This document shows, one piece after another, positions 34,354-45,424 of a stretch of 64,000 nt of DNA. The DNA is from Trametes villosa. Taxonomy: Eukaryota; Basidiomycota; Agaricomycetes; Polyporales; Polyporaceae. Location of the stretch: NCBI GenBank assembly GCA_002964805.2, contig PUDQ02000024.1, positions 558,001 to 622,000 on the forward strand, in the 5' to 3' direction. The notes beneath the pieces were generated by a model. It had not been told where the DNA came from and made no database searches. It saw only the letters and a program-made list of their open reading frames with translations. Both the position numbers and the translations under genes were made by a program. Position 1 is the stretch's first letter; each line of letters begins with the position of its first letter.

Positions 34354-35589
34354 GTCGTGTGTGTTGTGTCTTGTCGATGTGTGTTGAGTGGGAATACTTG
34401 GGAGTATTGTTGGTGATAGCAAGCATCCTGGTTGCGCCCGCGCGGCCTTTAATACTCTACGTCGATCGCTGGACTCGGAGACGAGGGGGCGCGGCGCAGC
34501 CCACCGAGGGTACAATTTGTTGCCGCAGAACTAACGTCCGTGGCGGCGGAGGAGAGTTGTGTCGCAGGTAGGCGACATGTATGTTTGCTGGTGGTGGCGC
34601 GGTGGGGCTCATCGAGCCCGCGGACGCGCCTCAACACGACGCCCGGCGTATGTCCACCGCCAGCAGCATACGATGCTGGCCGATGCGCGACGGAGTCGGT
34701 GAGGGAAGGTGCGCAAAACTCGTCTTTCACGACCCTGTCAGCACTGCCGTGAGCGATGTATACAGGATGAAACCCACCTACACGCTGGTGAGTGATCGCG
34801 CCGACACCGGACGCAAAGGCGTGTCAACGCGACACCGTGAAACACGCCTAAACATCGCTCTCACAACAGGCGGGTACACACGACACCGAGTGCCGCGGAG
34901 ATGCGACCGAGATGGGTGGCCGCCGTGTACTAGAGAGCCCCCATCGTCATTATACCACGGACACAGGTATGTTATGAACTTGAAGGGGAAACATACTCGC
35001 CATGTCTGTTCCCCTAGCCTGCTTGAACGCCGCGCGGTCCGACCGATGCGGGCCCGAGGGCGATTTTCCTGCTCTAGGGCGTGGCACATCCTCGAAGGAG
35101 GCTCCGTGGCCGACCGGAATATGGAGGTTCGTAGCCTATCGTCGCGTTGCTAGTCCGAGGACAAGTTCAGGTCGCCACAGAGCGGAGTGGGGGTGTGCCA
35201 GTACTCGCTGACACGACGCTCGCGGCGCACTGGCTGTCTTGGTGCAATGCACCCCCGCTATACTTCAAGCTTCAAGGGCTGGGGGACGGCAACCTCTCGT
35301 GGTAGATCTGCATGCATTACGGCGTTCAGTCGAATCCGAAACATAACCGAAATCGGTCGCGGTGCCGTGCGGCATGCTCATAGATTCGCATGCACCGGAC
35401 GCTCTGCGTTGTAGCACAACGTTTGAAACACCGATGTCGACGCAGGCGAAATTCTCAGACGCAACCGTTTGATCCGAGTTCACGATCCAGTGACATTGCG
35501 AATATCGCGAACGTATCATATGTATGAACGGTGGCCGTGTATTCAACACCGCAGTAACAGTCAAGTAGAGGAAATGAATCAAGAACTCA
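34354..35589. other. Intergenic stretch
   Basis: More than 1.2 kb upstream of the alcohol dehydrogenase and downstream of the HNH gene. No gene, RNA or repeat that can be supported. Confidence 0.45.
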
Positions 35590-36857
35590 CTAGGAAAGCG
35601 ACGGCGACAACGCACTAGACTGACTCTGCTTTAACCGATGATCGAACAAGCGATTCTCAAGCTCCAGCTCCAGACGCTCTTTGCCTTCATCGTTCCCCCA
35701 CACCTTCTCGTCCGAGAGGTCCAGTGCGCCGATGCCGAAGTCCCAGTGACGCTCGCCGCGACCCTTGACATGCTTCAGCAGACCCTGGAGGAAATGATCG
35801 CGGAGAGGCTGGTCCAGAGGGCGAGTGACGGGGTCCGAGATCTCGTCGAGCTGCAAAGCCCGACCTGCGAGGTTGTCGTGTCCAGGAACGAAGGCCGTGA
35901 TGCGGTAATCGTCCTGCGCAATCATGCCGTTAGCTGTATCGCGTCGCAGGCATGAAGAGTTCTGCGTACATCTGGGTCGACGCCGAACTCATAGTCTGCC
36001 CATGCGCCGTGGAGACCTTCCCGCAGGAGCAGCATGTTCTGGAGGGAAGCGTGTTTCGGTACGATACTGGACGAGGGCACTGTGCCTGTTGGTGTTGGAG
36101 GGCAAGCGGAGCACCGTGTTCGGGCCAACTATAGGATAGTGAGCTACGAACCTTGGTCTAGACATCAGATGCCGCCGCGCGTGCGAGGAACAGACGTCGA
36201 AAGGGGCGACGCTTGCTGCGCTCCTGGAACCATCAGGCACCTGGGCCCGAAGGAGGTCCAGCCGAGCCGAGTGGAGTCTGCACCCGAACGCGCGAGACAT
36301 CCGGCCGAGAGGGCCTAACTGCTATGCGCACCTCCGAGGGATGGGGCGCCGAGAAGATATGGGCAGCTTGCAGCTTGCACCATGATAGCTCTGCGTCTGA
36401 GGACATGGATTTCCGGTCCCTGTCGCGAGCATGGTTGAGGTTGAGTTCGCCTTGCTTTACGCGGCGTATCGTGGTTTGCCGACGCCGCGCATGGGTGGGG
36501 ACGAGCGAGATGTGGATGGGGGTGCGATCTGCTCGAGGTTAGTGCTGAGGTGCAAGAGCGAAGGAGGGAACCAACCTGCTGCGAGGAGAGTGTATTTGCC
36601 GGGCATAACAACTGCGTTCGTGGGCGGGTACTCTTCTGAGGCGAATCGGTCACCCTGTACGATGGTCCAGGGCTGATTGGTGTCGAAAAGCGAGGAGAGC
36701 CATCGGTAAAACGTGGTCCAAGAGACTGATCCGTATTGGTGAAAGCCTGAGGTACAGGACGTGTTCAGTGGGGTGAAGCGTGGACCGCAACGGTTGACTT
36801 ACCGGCGAGATCGGTGCCGTAGTAGTCGGCGAGGGAGACGTTGCGCTGCTTGGACAT
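35590..36857 (-). CDS. HNH_2 domain protein (basidiomycete HNH nuclease family)
   Basis: Member of the expanded basidiomycete family of HNH_2 (PF13391) proteins; function unknown, possibly a nuclease. Proposed exons: 36857-36803, 36746-36576, 36528-36332, 36240-36152, 36066-35970 and 35913-35590, giving 310 aa. The N-terminal part (FHQYGSVSWTTFYRWLSSLFD) is the usual family start. The domain core is HARDRDRKSM, then LQAAHIFSAPH, then LQNMLLLREGLHGAWADYEFGVDPD, then DDYRITAFVPGHDN. The AAHI histidine and the QN-LLL-LH helix are present. A Cys usually seen just before the AAHI block is KLQ-adjacent (SWCKLQAAHI). Exon 4 and its junctions are the least certain part: they keep frame, but the residues between do not resemble the family. 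Truncated or modified function is possible. Confidence 0.7.
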
Positions 36858-37752
36858 GATTGCGAGAGGGAAAAGCTGAACGGTCCCGCCAAATGGGCGG
36901 CGGTTGTTATGTAGCAAACCCGCGGTAAGGTTCGCAGGAAGGGGGCGGGATCTCATCGAGAAACTCCGGCAAGACGAGGCACGGAATCGAACCTTGCCGC
37001 TCGAAAAGGGCAAAAAGTGGCCTGGGACGGCCTGCATATGGGGAAAGGTCAGTCCAAACGCGGAAGCGACGCGATCTACTGCCGTCCGCTCGATGCGCAT
37101 CACCCAGACCTGGAAAGCTTCCGCAGAGGTCTCGCAGTCCGAAGTGGCCGATGCGAGCAGAAGAGCTACACTGTTGAGCACCTGCTTAAAACAGAGCACA
37201 GCGGGAGCCAAGTTTTAACAAGAACGTTCGTGATCTCAGTCGCACGACCAGCCTAGACGGAAGACTCAGTGACTATTCTGCAGCCAAGCTGCGAGATCGC
37301 CAGAAAGCATGGGTGCGGGTTGGGGGCGAGATCGAATCCTTAGACGCCCAGTAACGGCACCGCGGGACCCCTGGCTGAGTCGCGTTTGTCACGTGCACGG
37401 CGCACACATGTCTTCCGCGAACTTGCAGGGGGAGCGGAGGTTTGCATAGTTGCGGTTCTAGCTAGCGCAGCCTTGACGGTAGAGGGTACTGTGTATAATC
37501 ACGATACTCCCGAGGCTACCATGAGCCTCGAAAGAGAGGTCGCGATTTCTCACCCAGAGAACGTGATGCGAGGACCCGGGACACCGGGCCGATTCAGATC
37601 TTTCCTCGTTCAGCCACGTTCTACAGCCCGCGCGCACACTGCGCACACAGGCGCACACGCACGCCGTCCTCGACGTCCTCCTCGTCCTCCAAGCTGCCGC
37701 CATCTGGGGCTAGACTTACTACTCCGTCTTATCTAGCGTGGTCGACGCCGCT
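36858..37752. other. Divergent promoter region, HNH / VHS-GAT
   Basis: About 900 nt between divergent genes. A tRNA T-arm-like sequence near 36980 was examined and rejected. The right part includes CA/GC-rich leader sequence. No gene seen. Confidence 0.45.
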
Positions 37753-39666
37753 ATGTTGAACTCGTCCGCGGCGTGGTCCTCCAATGTCTCGCAGCTGGAG
37801 GTCCTCGTTACCCGCGCATGCAATCCCGCCCTCGGCGAGCCCAACTATGCGCTCCATCTCGAGGTTGCCGACTACATCAACCAAAAGAAGGCCAATACGT
37901 ACGTCCAACCATCGGTCTCTTGCTAGCGGGATGCCCAGCCTCACCCCACCGCCCACCAGCCCGCGGGAAGCAGCGATGTTTATCGCCCGGCTCGTCAACC
38001 ACCGCAACCCGCACGTCGCGATGCTCGCCCTCGCGCTGCTCGAGACGCTCGTGCAGTCGTGCGGGTACCCGTTCCAGCTGCAGATCGCGACGAAGGAGTT
38101 CCTGAACGAGCTCGTGCGCCGCTTCCCCGAGCGCCCGCCGCCGTTCCCGGGCCCGGTCATGCAGAAGATCCTCGACCTCGTGCACGGCTGGAAGGAGGGC
38201 ATCTGCGTCGAGTCGCGCTTCAAGGACGACTTCGGGAACATCCGCGACATGCACCGCCTGCTCACCTTCAAGGGCTACCGCTTCCGCGACCTCCCCCGCC
38301 AGCCCGCGGCGCCGAGCGCAGCGGTGAGTGTGCGCGCGAGCGTCCCCGGATCCGGCGTGCGCGCGGCTGATCGGCGTGTTCGGATGTATGTTTAGAACTT
38401 GAAGTCGGCGGACGAGCTCGAGGCGGAAGATCGCGAGGCGCAGGAGGCGAAGCTGCAGGAGCTCATCCGGAGGGGGACCCCACGAGACCTCGCAGCCGCG
38501 CAGGAGCTCATGAAGACCCTCGCGGGCGCGAACCCAGATGCGAAGCCTGATTACCGAACACAGGCTTTGAACGAGCTCAATAAGCTGGAGAGCAAAGTAA
38601 TCCTGCTGAACGAGATCCTGGATAACGTGGACACTGCGAGGGGAGAGCAGTTCGCGCAGGGAGACGTATACGATGTGAGTATAATCTGCGACCACACTTG
38701 CTTCCAAGCGATAGGAACTCACCCGCTCGCGCGAACAGCAAGTCGCATCAATACTCAAAGACGCACGGCCAAAGATCCAGAAGTGGATATCGAACGCCGA
38801 GAGCGACGACCCCGAATCGCTCAGTACGTCCTCCCCGCCCCATCCCCCCATCCACACCACCCCCGCTCTCCCTTCTCAACTAACCCTTCGCCCACGCAGA
38901 CCTCTTCCTGCAGATCAACGACCAGATCAACACCGTCCTGAACCGCTACGAGGCGTACAAGAAGGGCGACTACTCCGCCGCGTCGAACCCCATCCCGCCC
39001 GAGCTCAGCAACGGCGCCGCCGGGCCGAGCACGCAGCCCGTCTCCCTCATCGACTTCGACGACGCGCCCGCACAGCCCGCGCAGCCGTCCGGCGGCGCGG
39101 GCGGCCTCGACGACCTCGCGAGCCTGTTTGCGTCGGGCCCGGCGCCCTCGATACCGACCACGGCGCCAGGGCTGGGCGGGATGGGCTTCGGCGGGATGGG
39201 CATGGGCATGGGCATGAACGCGATGACGAGCGCGCCGCCAACGCCCGCGTACCAGTCGCCACAGCCCGTCTCCTCACAAGGGACGGGGTCGGGCGCGCCG
39301 TCGACGCCGTCCAGCGCGCGCGCGGGCACGGTATCTCCGCCATCGGGGGCGCAGCTTGGCTCTATCAGACTGGGCACGCCGCAGCTGCAGGCGCAAAGCC
39401 CGTCGCTGCATCACACACAGTCGACTCCAGGCTTCTTCGGGCAGCAGATGCAGCCGCAGTTCCAGCAGCAGCCGTTCCAGCAGCAGCCGTTCCAGCAGCA
39501 GCCATTCCAGCAACAGCCGTTCCAGCAGCAAGCGTTCCAGCAGCAGTTGTTCCAGCAGCCGACCCAGCCCCAGCAACCGCAACAACCCCAGCAGCAGCAG
39601 CCTGCCGCGACGGCTGGCCAGGCGCAAGGGAAAGACCCATTCGCAGATCTTGTAGGGCTATTCTGA
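37753..39666 (+). CDS. VHS-GAT clathrin adaptor, Gga2-like without visible ear domain
   Basis: Trans-Golgi/endosome sorting adaptor. Five exons: 37753-37898, 37960-38323, 38396-38674, 38739-38823 and 38900-39666, giving 546 aa. VHS domain at residues about 10-155 (VTRACNPALGEPNYALHLEVADYINQ, ending DMHRLLTFKGYRF, a Gga2 hallmark). GAT three-helix bundle at about 175-300 (DLAAAQELMKTLAG, LNELNKLESKVILLNEILD, INDQINTVLNRYEAYKKGDY). A clathrin-box-like LIDFDD follows near residue 325. The C-terminal 220 residues are Gly/Met-, Pro- and Gln-rich, with seven 15-bp repeats, ending in KDPFADLVGLF. The gamma-adaptin-ear (GAE) domain that ends true Gga proteins is not visible. Mechanistically it would bind cargo, Arf/ubiquitin and clathrin. 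Confidence 0.88.
39460..39564 (+). repeat. Seven tandem 15-bp units encoding FQQQP-type repeats
   Basis: TTCCAGCAGCAGCCG repeats in register from 39460, degenerating at the right end. It encodes a Phe-Gln-Gln-Gln-(Pro/Ala/Leu) run near the C-terminus of the VHS-GAT protein, so unit number may vary between strains. Confidence 0.9.
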
Positions 39667-39886
39667 TCACGATGTATCGACTATCGCTATTTACTACGAC
39701 CGGGGCGGGGACGGATGGCGCTTGTATGCTACTTGTGCAGATAGGCATTTGGAGGGATTGTTCACGCGTGACGCATCGCACAGGAAAGACGGATGCGCGA
39801 TATTGAGACGAGAGTATATGTACATGCCGTGTCGCGCTCGTTCCATTGTCCGCGCCGAGCATACGAGGGTATATCGCTTGCCGCGT

Positions 39887-40871
39887 TTATGTGTAGAACT
39901 TGCGGTTAGGGTTGGGGCCGAACAGGTCTGCCCGGATCTCGGGCAGCATCTAATCGGCGTGGTGAGGAATGTCAATCCCTGAAAGCAACAGAGACCACCT
40001 ACCCTGTCCTCCAGTAGCCGTAACCGCTCATCGAGGGTGTTATCGAGCGTAATGCGCTCGGTGCCGCTGATGAGCTTCACACCACCCGCACTTCAAGCCA
40101 ACAGTTCAGCACGATGATGTCATGGGATACCGCTCGCAGCACTCACATATCGTTGCTCAGCGTGCCGTACACGGTCGCCTTGACCGTGCGCCCGCTGATC
40201 TCGTTGTACTGCTTGGAGGCACCATCCACCGCGCGCTGCACGAGCTTCACGTCCTTCTCGCGGGCGTGCACGGTGACGTCCGGCTCGAGCAGCGAGAGGA
40301 AGCCCTGCACGATGACCCCTTCGAGGAACTGCACGTAGCGGCCCTCGTCCTTGGCGAGGGCGTCGATGCTCTCGCGCGCGGTCGAGAAGAGGTCCTGGAG
40401 GTGCTCCTCGCGCTGCTGGAGCAGCTTCAGGCGTGACTTGTTCGTCAGGGTGGACTGTGCGCTGCATTGTTAGGCGTAGCGTGAGCTCCAATAGACCACG
40501 GATGGTAAGGGAGGCACATACATCTTCTGCGCGACCTCCGCACCCTTGCGCTTCTTCTCGTACTGCGCATCAATGGCCTGCTGCTCCTGCTTCACGAGCT
40601 TGGCCTATCTCCACATTCGTCACCTCTGCAACCGTCCGCGCACTCGATCTTTCGGCACGCACCTTCTCGATGGCAAACTCCTCGTCCGCCTTGACCTTGA
40701 TCTCGCGCGCCTTCTCGAGGGCCTCCTGCTTGATGAACGCGACCTGCAAGAATGCGCACCTACGTCAGGCACAACTGGCTCCGGGACCGCCAATGCGGGC
40801 AAGGCGCGGACTCAGACCATCTTGTTCATCTCGCTGAGGACCTCATCGTCATTGAGCGGCCGGCTCGCCAT
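39887..40871 (-). CDS. VMA4: V-type proton ATPase subunit E
   Basis: Peripheral-stalk subunit E of the vacuolar proton pump V1 sector. Six exons: 40871-40818, 40743-40663, 40604-40522, 40461-40147, 40090-40003 and 39949-39887, giving 227 aa, the expected length. The N-terminal long helix is NDDEVLSEMNKMVAFIKQEALEKAREIKVKADEEF, followed by KIAQSTLTNKSRLKLLQQREEHL and the C-terminal globular part GGVKLISGTERITLDNTLDERLRLLEDRMLPEIRADLFG. All of these match the subunit E consensus. The phase-2 junctions (AT|C and AT|T) restore KIAQS and DIAGG. The final exon is very short but carries the conserved MLPEIR end. Confidence 0.95.
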
Positions 40872-41594
40872 CGTGTCGTATCGTCGTGGGTGGTGGGGGT
40901 TGTCGGTCGCGGTGGTCGGGGACAAGAGCAGCAACCGTAGGAGCACGCCGACTCGCCGAATTCGGGTGGGCGGCAAGAGTTACGCGGTGACGTAACGATG
41001 GGTGACAGGGTGTCACATCCTACTGGACGCCTGCGCAACCGCCGAAATCTTGACCTCAACCCTCATCCTCGTTGACTTTGTTCAATGCTTCTCTGATCTT
41101 CCTGCGAGCATTCTGCAGTTTTCTTTCTGCTCGCTAAACCGCCTGTGGGTAGCATGTGTGCCCTGAGAAAAGTTGACCCTTTCCTACACACGGAGGCGCT
41201 GAGGTTGAAATTGTTGACCACGTCCTCGGCGATTAGCAGCAGCAGCACGAAGCACGAATTTTCCCTACAACCGGAAAGGCGCGACTACGAATACTCGCGA
41301 CTTTTATGAGAACTCGTATGCAACGCATCGAAGGACTTGGGTCGGTGGCGCTGTGTACTACTGAAAGCTCAAAGAGTAGGCTACTCAGAGTCGGCGACGC
41401 GATCTCCCCCTGTCGAAATGGGGCGACGAGCGCTGCTCAACAGGAGGCACGTCGATCAGGACAGCCTCGTGCCAAATCTCGACGGCCTCTCGCCACACCG
41501 TCCCTCGCCGCCTTGACTGGTCCTCTCCCTCTTTGCCTTGCTTCTCTCCTTTCCCTCTTCGCTCATTCACTCCATATTTCATTCTTTCAGCACA
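40872..41594. other. Intergenic stretch
   Basis: About 720 nt upstream of the V-ATPase gene. Nothing supportable besides its promoter. Confidence 0.4.
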
Positions 41595-41909
41595 CTAGGG
41601 CATCCAGGGTCTGGTGATTTTAACGCTTGCGTCTTCCTCAACCTCTGGGAAGTTATCAAGAGCTCGCCTCAGATGTTCTGCCATCTCAGGGAGTGAAGCA
41701 AACGTTCTAACATCATACCGAAGCGATATTGCACCCACATTAAGCGGTCGGCAAACGCGAGCTGACATGTCCAGGACGTCCGGGAACGTTCGGGATGGGT
41801 CCTCTTTTGACAATATATATGCTACTCCAAACTCCGGGGAGAGTACACAGCCATCACTCAAACTGTGGTCAGTGTTCGCAGCATTGATGGTCCGGATGAT
41901 GTCCGCGAG
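41595..41909 (-). pseudogene. Orphan 3' exon of an unrecognised protein
   Basis: Open from a good acceptor (CCTTTTAG|CTCGCG at 41910/41909) to a stop, 104 codons. It begins LADIIRTINAANTDHSLSD and ends ASVKITRPWMP. Composition and codon use look coding, but no upstream exon could be joined, so it may be a gene fragment or the end of an unmodelled gene. Family not recognised. Confidence 0.35.
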
Positions 41910-43673
41910 CTAAAAGGATCCTTCAGATATGACATGGTTGTTTGTTCGTATCCGTCATTACTCCATGCGTAGTGGGAATCCCCGGCCAGGCCTATGCTGC
42001 TATGAACCAGGCTCCACCTACAACTGCTGGCGTTGCTCGGGGGAACTACTGCTGTGTGCGGCGGGGCGGTCGGCTTCGCGATTGATTGCTCACCTCCTGG
42101 TCCCTGTGCAGTATACCAGCGGTGCTCCCTCCGTCATCTTGCTGTCCAAGCACGGAGGGCGACTTGCTTTAGCGCAACATCCTTCCACAGGGAGACGAAG
42201 GCTGTGCTCCACGCAGACGAGTATCCCTATATACCCTCGCAACTGAGGTAGAGGTGTCATGGTGAGCCTCTGCATGAGTTCAACGTTGGCAGATTGATAC
42301 CACAACATGCCGACTATGGCTGTGCCGCACAGCGCCAATTGCTCATGTCCATTGCAGAACGGAAATACCTAGCCCGCATGTGAAGGTATGCACGTTCCAT
42401 CAATCGTACTGTCTGGCTTACAGATTGTTACGCTCACGGGAGTCGCCCGGCACGACTCCCCGTCCGTCGGATTACACCCACATCACAAGCCGCATTTCCC
42501 CACACAAGGGCATCAACATGCGGAGTCTCTTGACGTTCTGCTGTTACCGAGGGCGGCCTTCCTCGTCTTCTGCTCATCATCTCTGTCCACACCGTGAGGC
42601 GCATCAGCCCTCGCTTCTCGTGCTAACTGTGTATCTAGGATGGCCACGCCGCATCTGCGAAGATACGTAGCCCAACATGCTCGAATTGTGCGTTCGGACC
42701 GCAGCTCAACTATGGCCGATCACTGGCCTAGAAGCCGGCGAAGCGCACGCTTCCGCATTGGACGACAGATGTGCGTGCAGGGTGCGAGGGATATGTTGCC
42801 CACCAATCATGATGGTAAGCCTCCGCTGGCACCCCATGGTACGGTGATCATCGAGGCGTAGGATTGGACTGTAAGCGGTTGCCCCAGGGCCGACGCTGCT
42901 GGGCGGCGGTGCGGCCGTGGGAGCGATGGCGAGTGATCGACAGACCGTGTACGCACGTCGGCGGATGGGTATGGGCGGGCTGTTTACACATATTACATGC
43001 GCGCATTTGACGGAGATTGGACCTCGAGCCGGAACTCGACGGTGTGGTTACGCGCCCACGTGCTCGAGGACGTTTCCCAGGGGCAACACAGGTTCGACGC
43101 GCCGCCCGGCTGTGCTGCTCTCTACCGCGTCCTGGCTCGCGCGTCCATGCACGCGTCGACCCCATGAAGTACTTCCTCTCTCTCTGTCGAGGCTGTCTGT
43201 TGTCTGCACAACTTGCAATGCGCCTGCTCGGCGCAGTCGGCCGTGGTCCGTGGGGGTGACGGATGCGCAGACGGATTGATTGCAGTCGCAGCTGATCGTT
43301 GGTGGCGATGTGGGATCACCATCCCCCGGGTGCGCCTGACGACTCGCGTTCCATCATCGCGAGGGCAGCGAGCCGGCATTGGCTGCGCGAGGCCCCGAGA
43401 GCAATGAGGCCTCCAAGACAACCCAGGTCCCAGCCAGGCTGACAACCGAGCGTCCCGGTTTGCCTTTAGAGCGCGCCGCGAACGCCTGTCTCTCTGGTTC
43501 CCTCCCACCTCCATCCCGTGGCCAACCTTTTCCTTTCGCACATCGCAGGTCGATTGTACAGCTCCTCTTCGCCATCCCATCTTCATCTTTTGTTCTTCAT
43601 CTTCTAAGGAGCTTACAGTCACTTTCGCAACGCAAGTCCCAAGCATCGTACGCTCACGAACCTCCACGCCGTC
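41910..43673. other. Gene-poor stretch with a coding-like segment on the plus strand
   Basis: About 42024-42246 on the plus strand reads LALLGGTTAVCGGAVGFAID, then a Cys- and Arg-rich segment ending YPYIPSQLR before a stop. It looks like a hydrophobic segment plus tail but has no clear start. The rest (42250-43670) shows nothing recognisable apart from the T/C-rich leader of the next gene. Confidence 0.35.
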
Positions 43674-44664
43674 ATGAACGCAAAGCTCGCCGCCACGCCC
43701 TCCCGCCCCATGGAAGCCCCTGCGCACCCTGCACGCCCCTCGCTTTCCGTCCGCCTGCCCTCCACCACGTCCGGCGCGGCCGCCATCACCGAGCTCGCGA
43801 TGACGATCGCCGAAGAGATCGCTCGTCTCAGTCGCTCCCCGCAGCCCATCGGAGTCGACGTCCCCCTCATGCACTCGGGCCTTGACCCCAAGAGTCTCTC
43901 CCACCTCCAGTCCTGGCTCAAGTCCGCCCACGACTTTGACGTGAGCCTGAGCCGGCTCCTGGAGCGCGATATGACGGCAGAAGTCCTCGCTGCCGATATC
44001 GAAGGTATGTGTCATACTCTGGGCGCGTCGCTCTGCTTGTCCCTCATCCTCCGAAAGCGTCCCCGAGGACGCGCCAGCGCCGCGCGCTGCCCAAGCCGCC
44101 GAAGCAAGCCGGCTCGGGTTCGTTCGCCATGTCCCGGCGCGCCCGCCGCCTCCCCCCGCACGCGCCCATGTGTCTCGACGTCACTACCGAGGCGGAGGAG
44201 GTCCCGGTCGCATCTGCCGCCGTTAAGCAGTACCAGATTGCCGGCGACATCGGAATGGCCCCATACGACTCCTGGGCGAACAAGAAGACCGGGTACGCTC
44301 CATTCCAAACCTGTTTGAGCATCGTGATGAGGAGCTAACCCGGCGGCACAGGCTTATGTACGGTCTGCTCGCCCTCGGTCTCGTGGGCTCGCCGCTTTCC
44401 CCGTCGTATGGCATCAAGTCCCCCGCGATGCCCGCGATGAAGTCGCCCCTCGCACTGGGGACGCGCCTGCGGCCGATCCCGCCGCAGGAGGACCCGCGCG
44501 CGGTCATGCCGACGCGCACGCCCCTCTTCGCGTCCTTCATGGACGCGGTGCACATGCCCGGCGTCGAGCCCATCCAGTCCCCGTGGGTGGCCGACCGCCA
44601 GTACGCCAGCCTGGACGGCATGTTCGCCGACATGTCGTTCCCCCAGACCCCCGAGAGCTTCTGA
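43674..44664 (+). CDS. Hypothetical protein with acyl-carrier-like N-terminal domain
   Basis: Three exons: 43674-44004, 44058-44292 and 44352-44664, giving 292 aa. Residues about 35-110 resemble a phosphopantetheine-binding/acyl-carrier fold: ITELAMTIAEEIARLSR, then VDVPLMHSGLDPKSLSHLQSWL, then FDVSLSRLLERDMTAEVLAADI. The usual D-S-L attachment motif is altered to D-P-K-S-L, so whether the Ser is modified is unclear. The rest is Pro/Arg/Ala-rich and looks disordered, with short motifs YDSWANKKTG and SLDGMFADMSF near the end. There is no enzyme domain and no neighbouring synthase. It could be a stand-alone carrier relic or an unrelated helical domain. Reading frame and splice sites are convincing; the function is not. 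Confidence 0.65.
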
Positions 44665-45424
44665 CCCTGTGCGGCCAAGCTCGACCGAGACACCCCCACG
44701 AGCCTTCTTCCGGCTGTGGTGAGTAGTAATAGAGAGAACACGGACTCGGACTCTCTGGACACGCGGACCTTCCACGCAAAGTGACATTCATTCGTTTCGT
44801 GCTTTCGCTCGCTGCATTCTTCCATTCCTTCACATTCCACCCCCACCCCCCGCATGCACGTCTACGGTCTCCCGCACACGACACCACACACTGCATCCAC
44901 ATGGCATCGACTTTTCATTCACGTTCATCTTCATCCTCGGTGTTACACAAGCTTCGTTTTCGTCTTTGCTTTCGCTTCGTAGGTGCGCGCCACGCCCTTG
45001 TATCACTATGTACTGCTCCCCGCTCTGCGTTGTGCTCCCCCGAGTCCATGCTGCAACGTTATGAGAATATGATGCAAGGGTTTCCTTTGGTTCAGGGAAC
45101 CCACTATAACTTTCGTGTGCTCGCGTGTTCTACCCAGGAAACTGCCTCCCTTCAAGTATACGGTGGTAATACAAGAAGGTCTGGATCATATGTCAGTACA
45201 TGTCAGTCTTAGGGGCACGTACTTGCGGAGCCGTCCCGCTCAGGTTAGAGCGCGCGCCAAAGCGCATATCGACAGGCTTTGATGAACGCCTCGGCGCAGG
45301 CCAAGACATTTGCACCCAGAATCACCGGCGGCGGTGCGCGTTCCTACCTTCTCCTCCCCGACCGCCAGCGTGCTGACCGACACGCATCCAACAACCGCGA
45401 ACAGCGTAGCCAGAGTCGCCGTCC
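44665..45424. other. Intergenic stretch
   Basis: About 760 nt, T/C-rich at the start (3' UTR of the preceding gene). No gene recognised. Confidence 0.45.

Noticed and set aside
36930..37010. Possible tRNA on the minus strand (GGTTCGATTCC-like T arm near 36980)
   Set aside because: The T stem has a mismatch and no matching acceptor stem, D arm or anticodon arm is found at the right distances.
37877..38860. Minus-strand open frame of 327 codons
   Set aside because: Antisense of the VHS-GAT exons; no domain, and the sense strand encodes a clear VHS-GAT protein.
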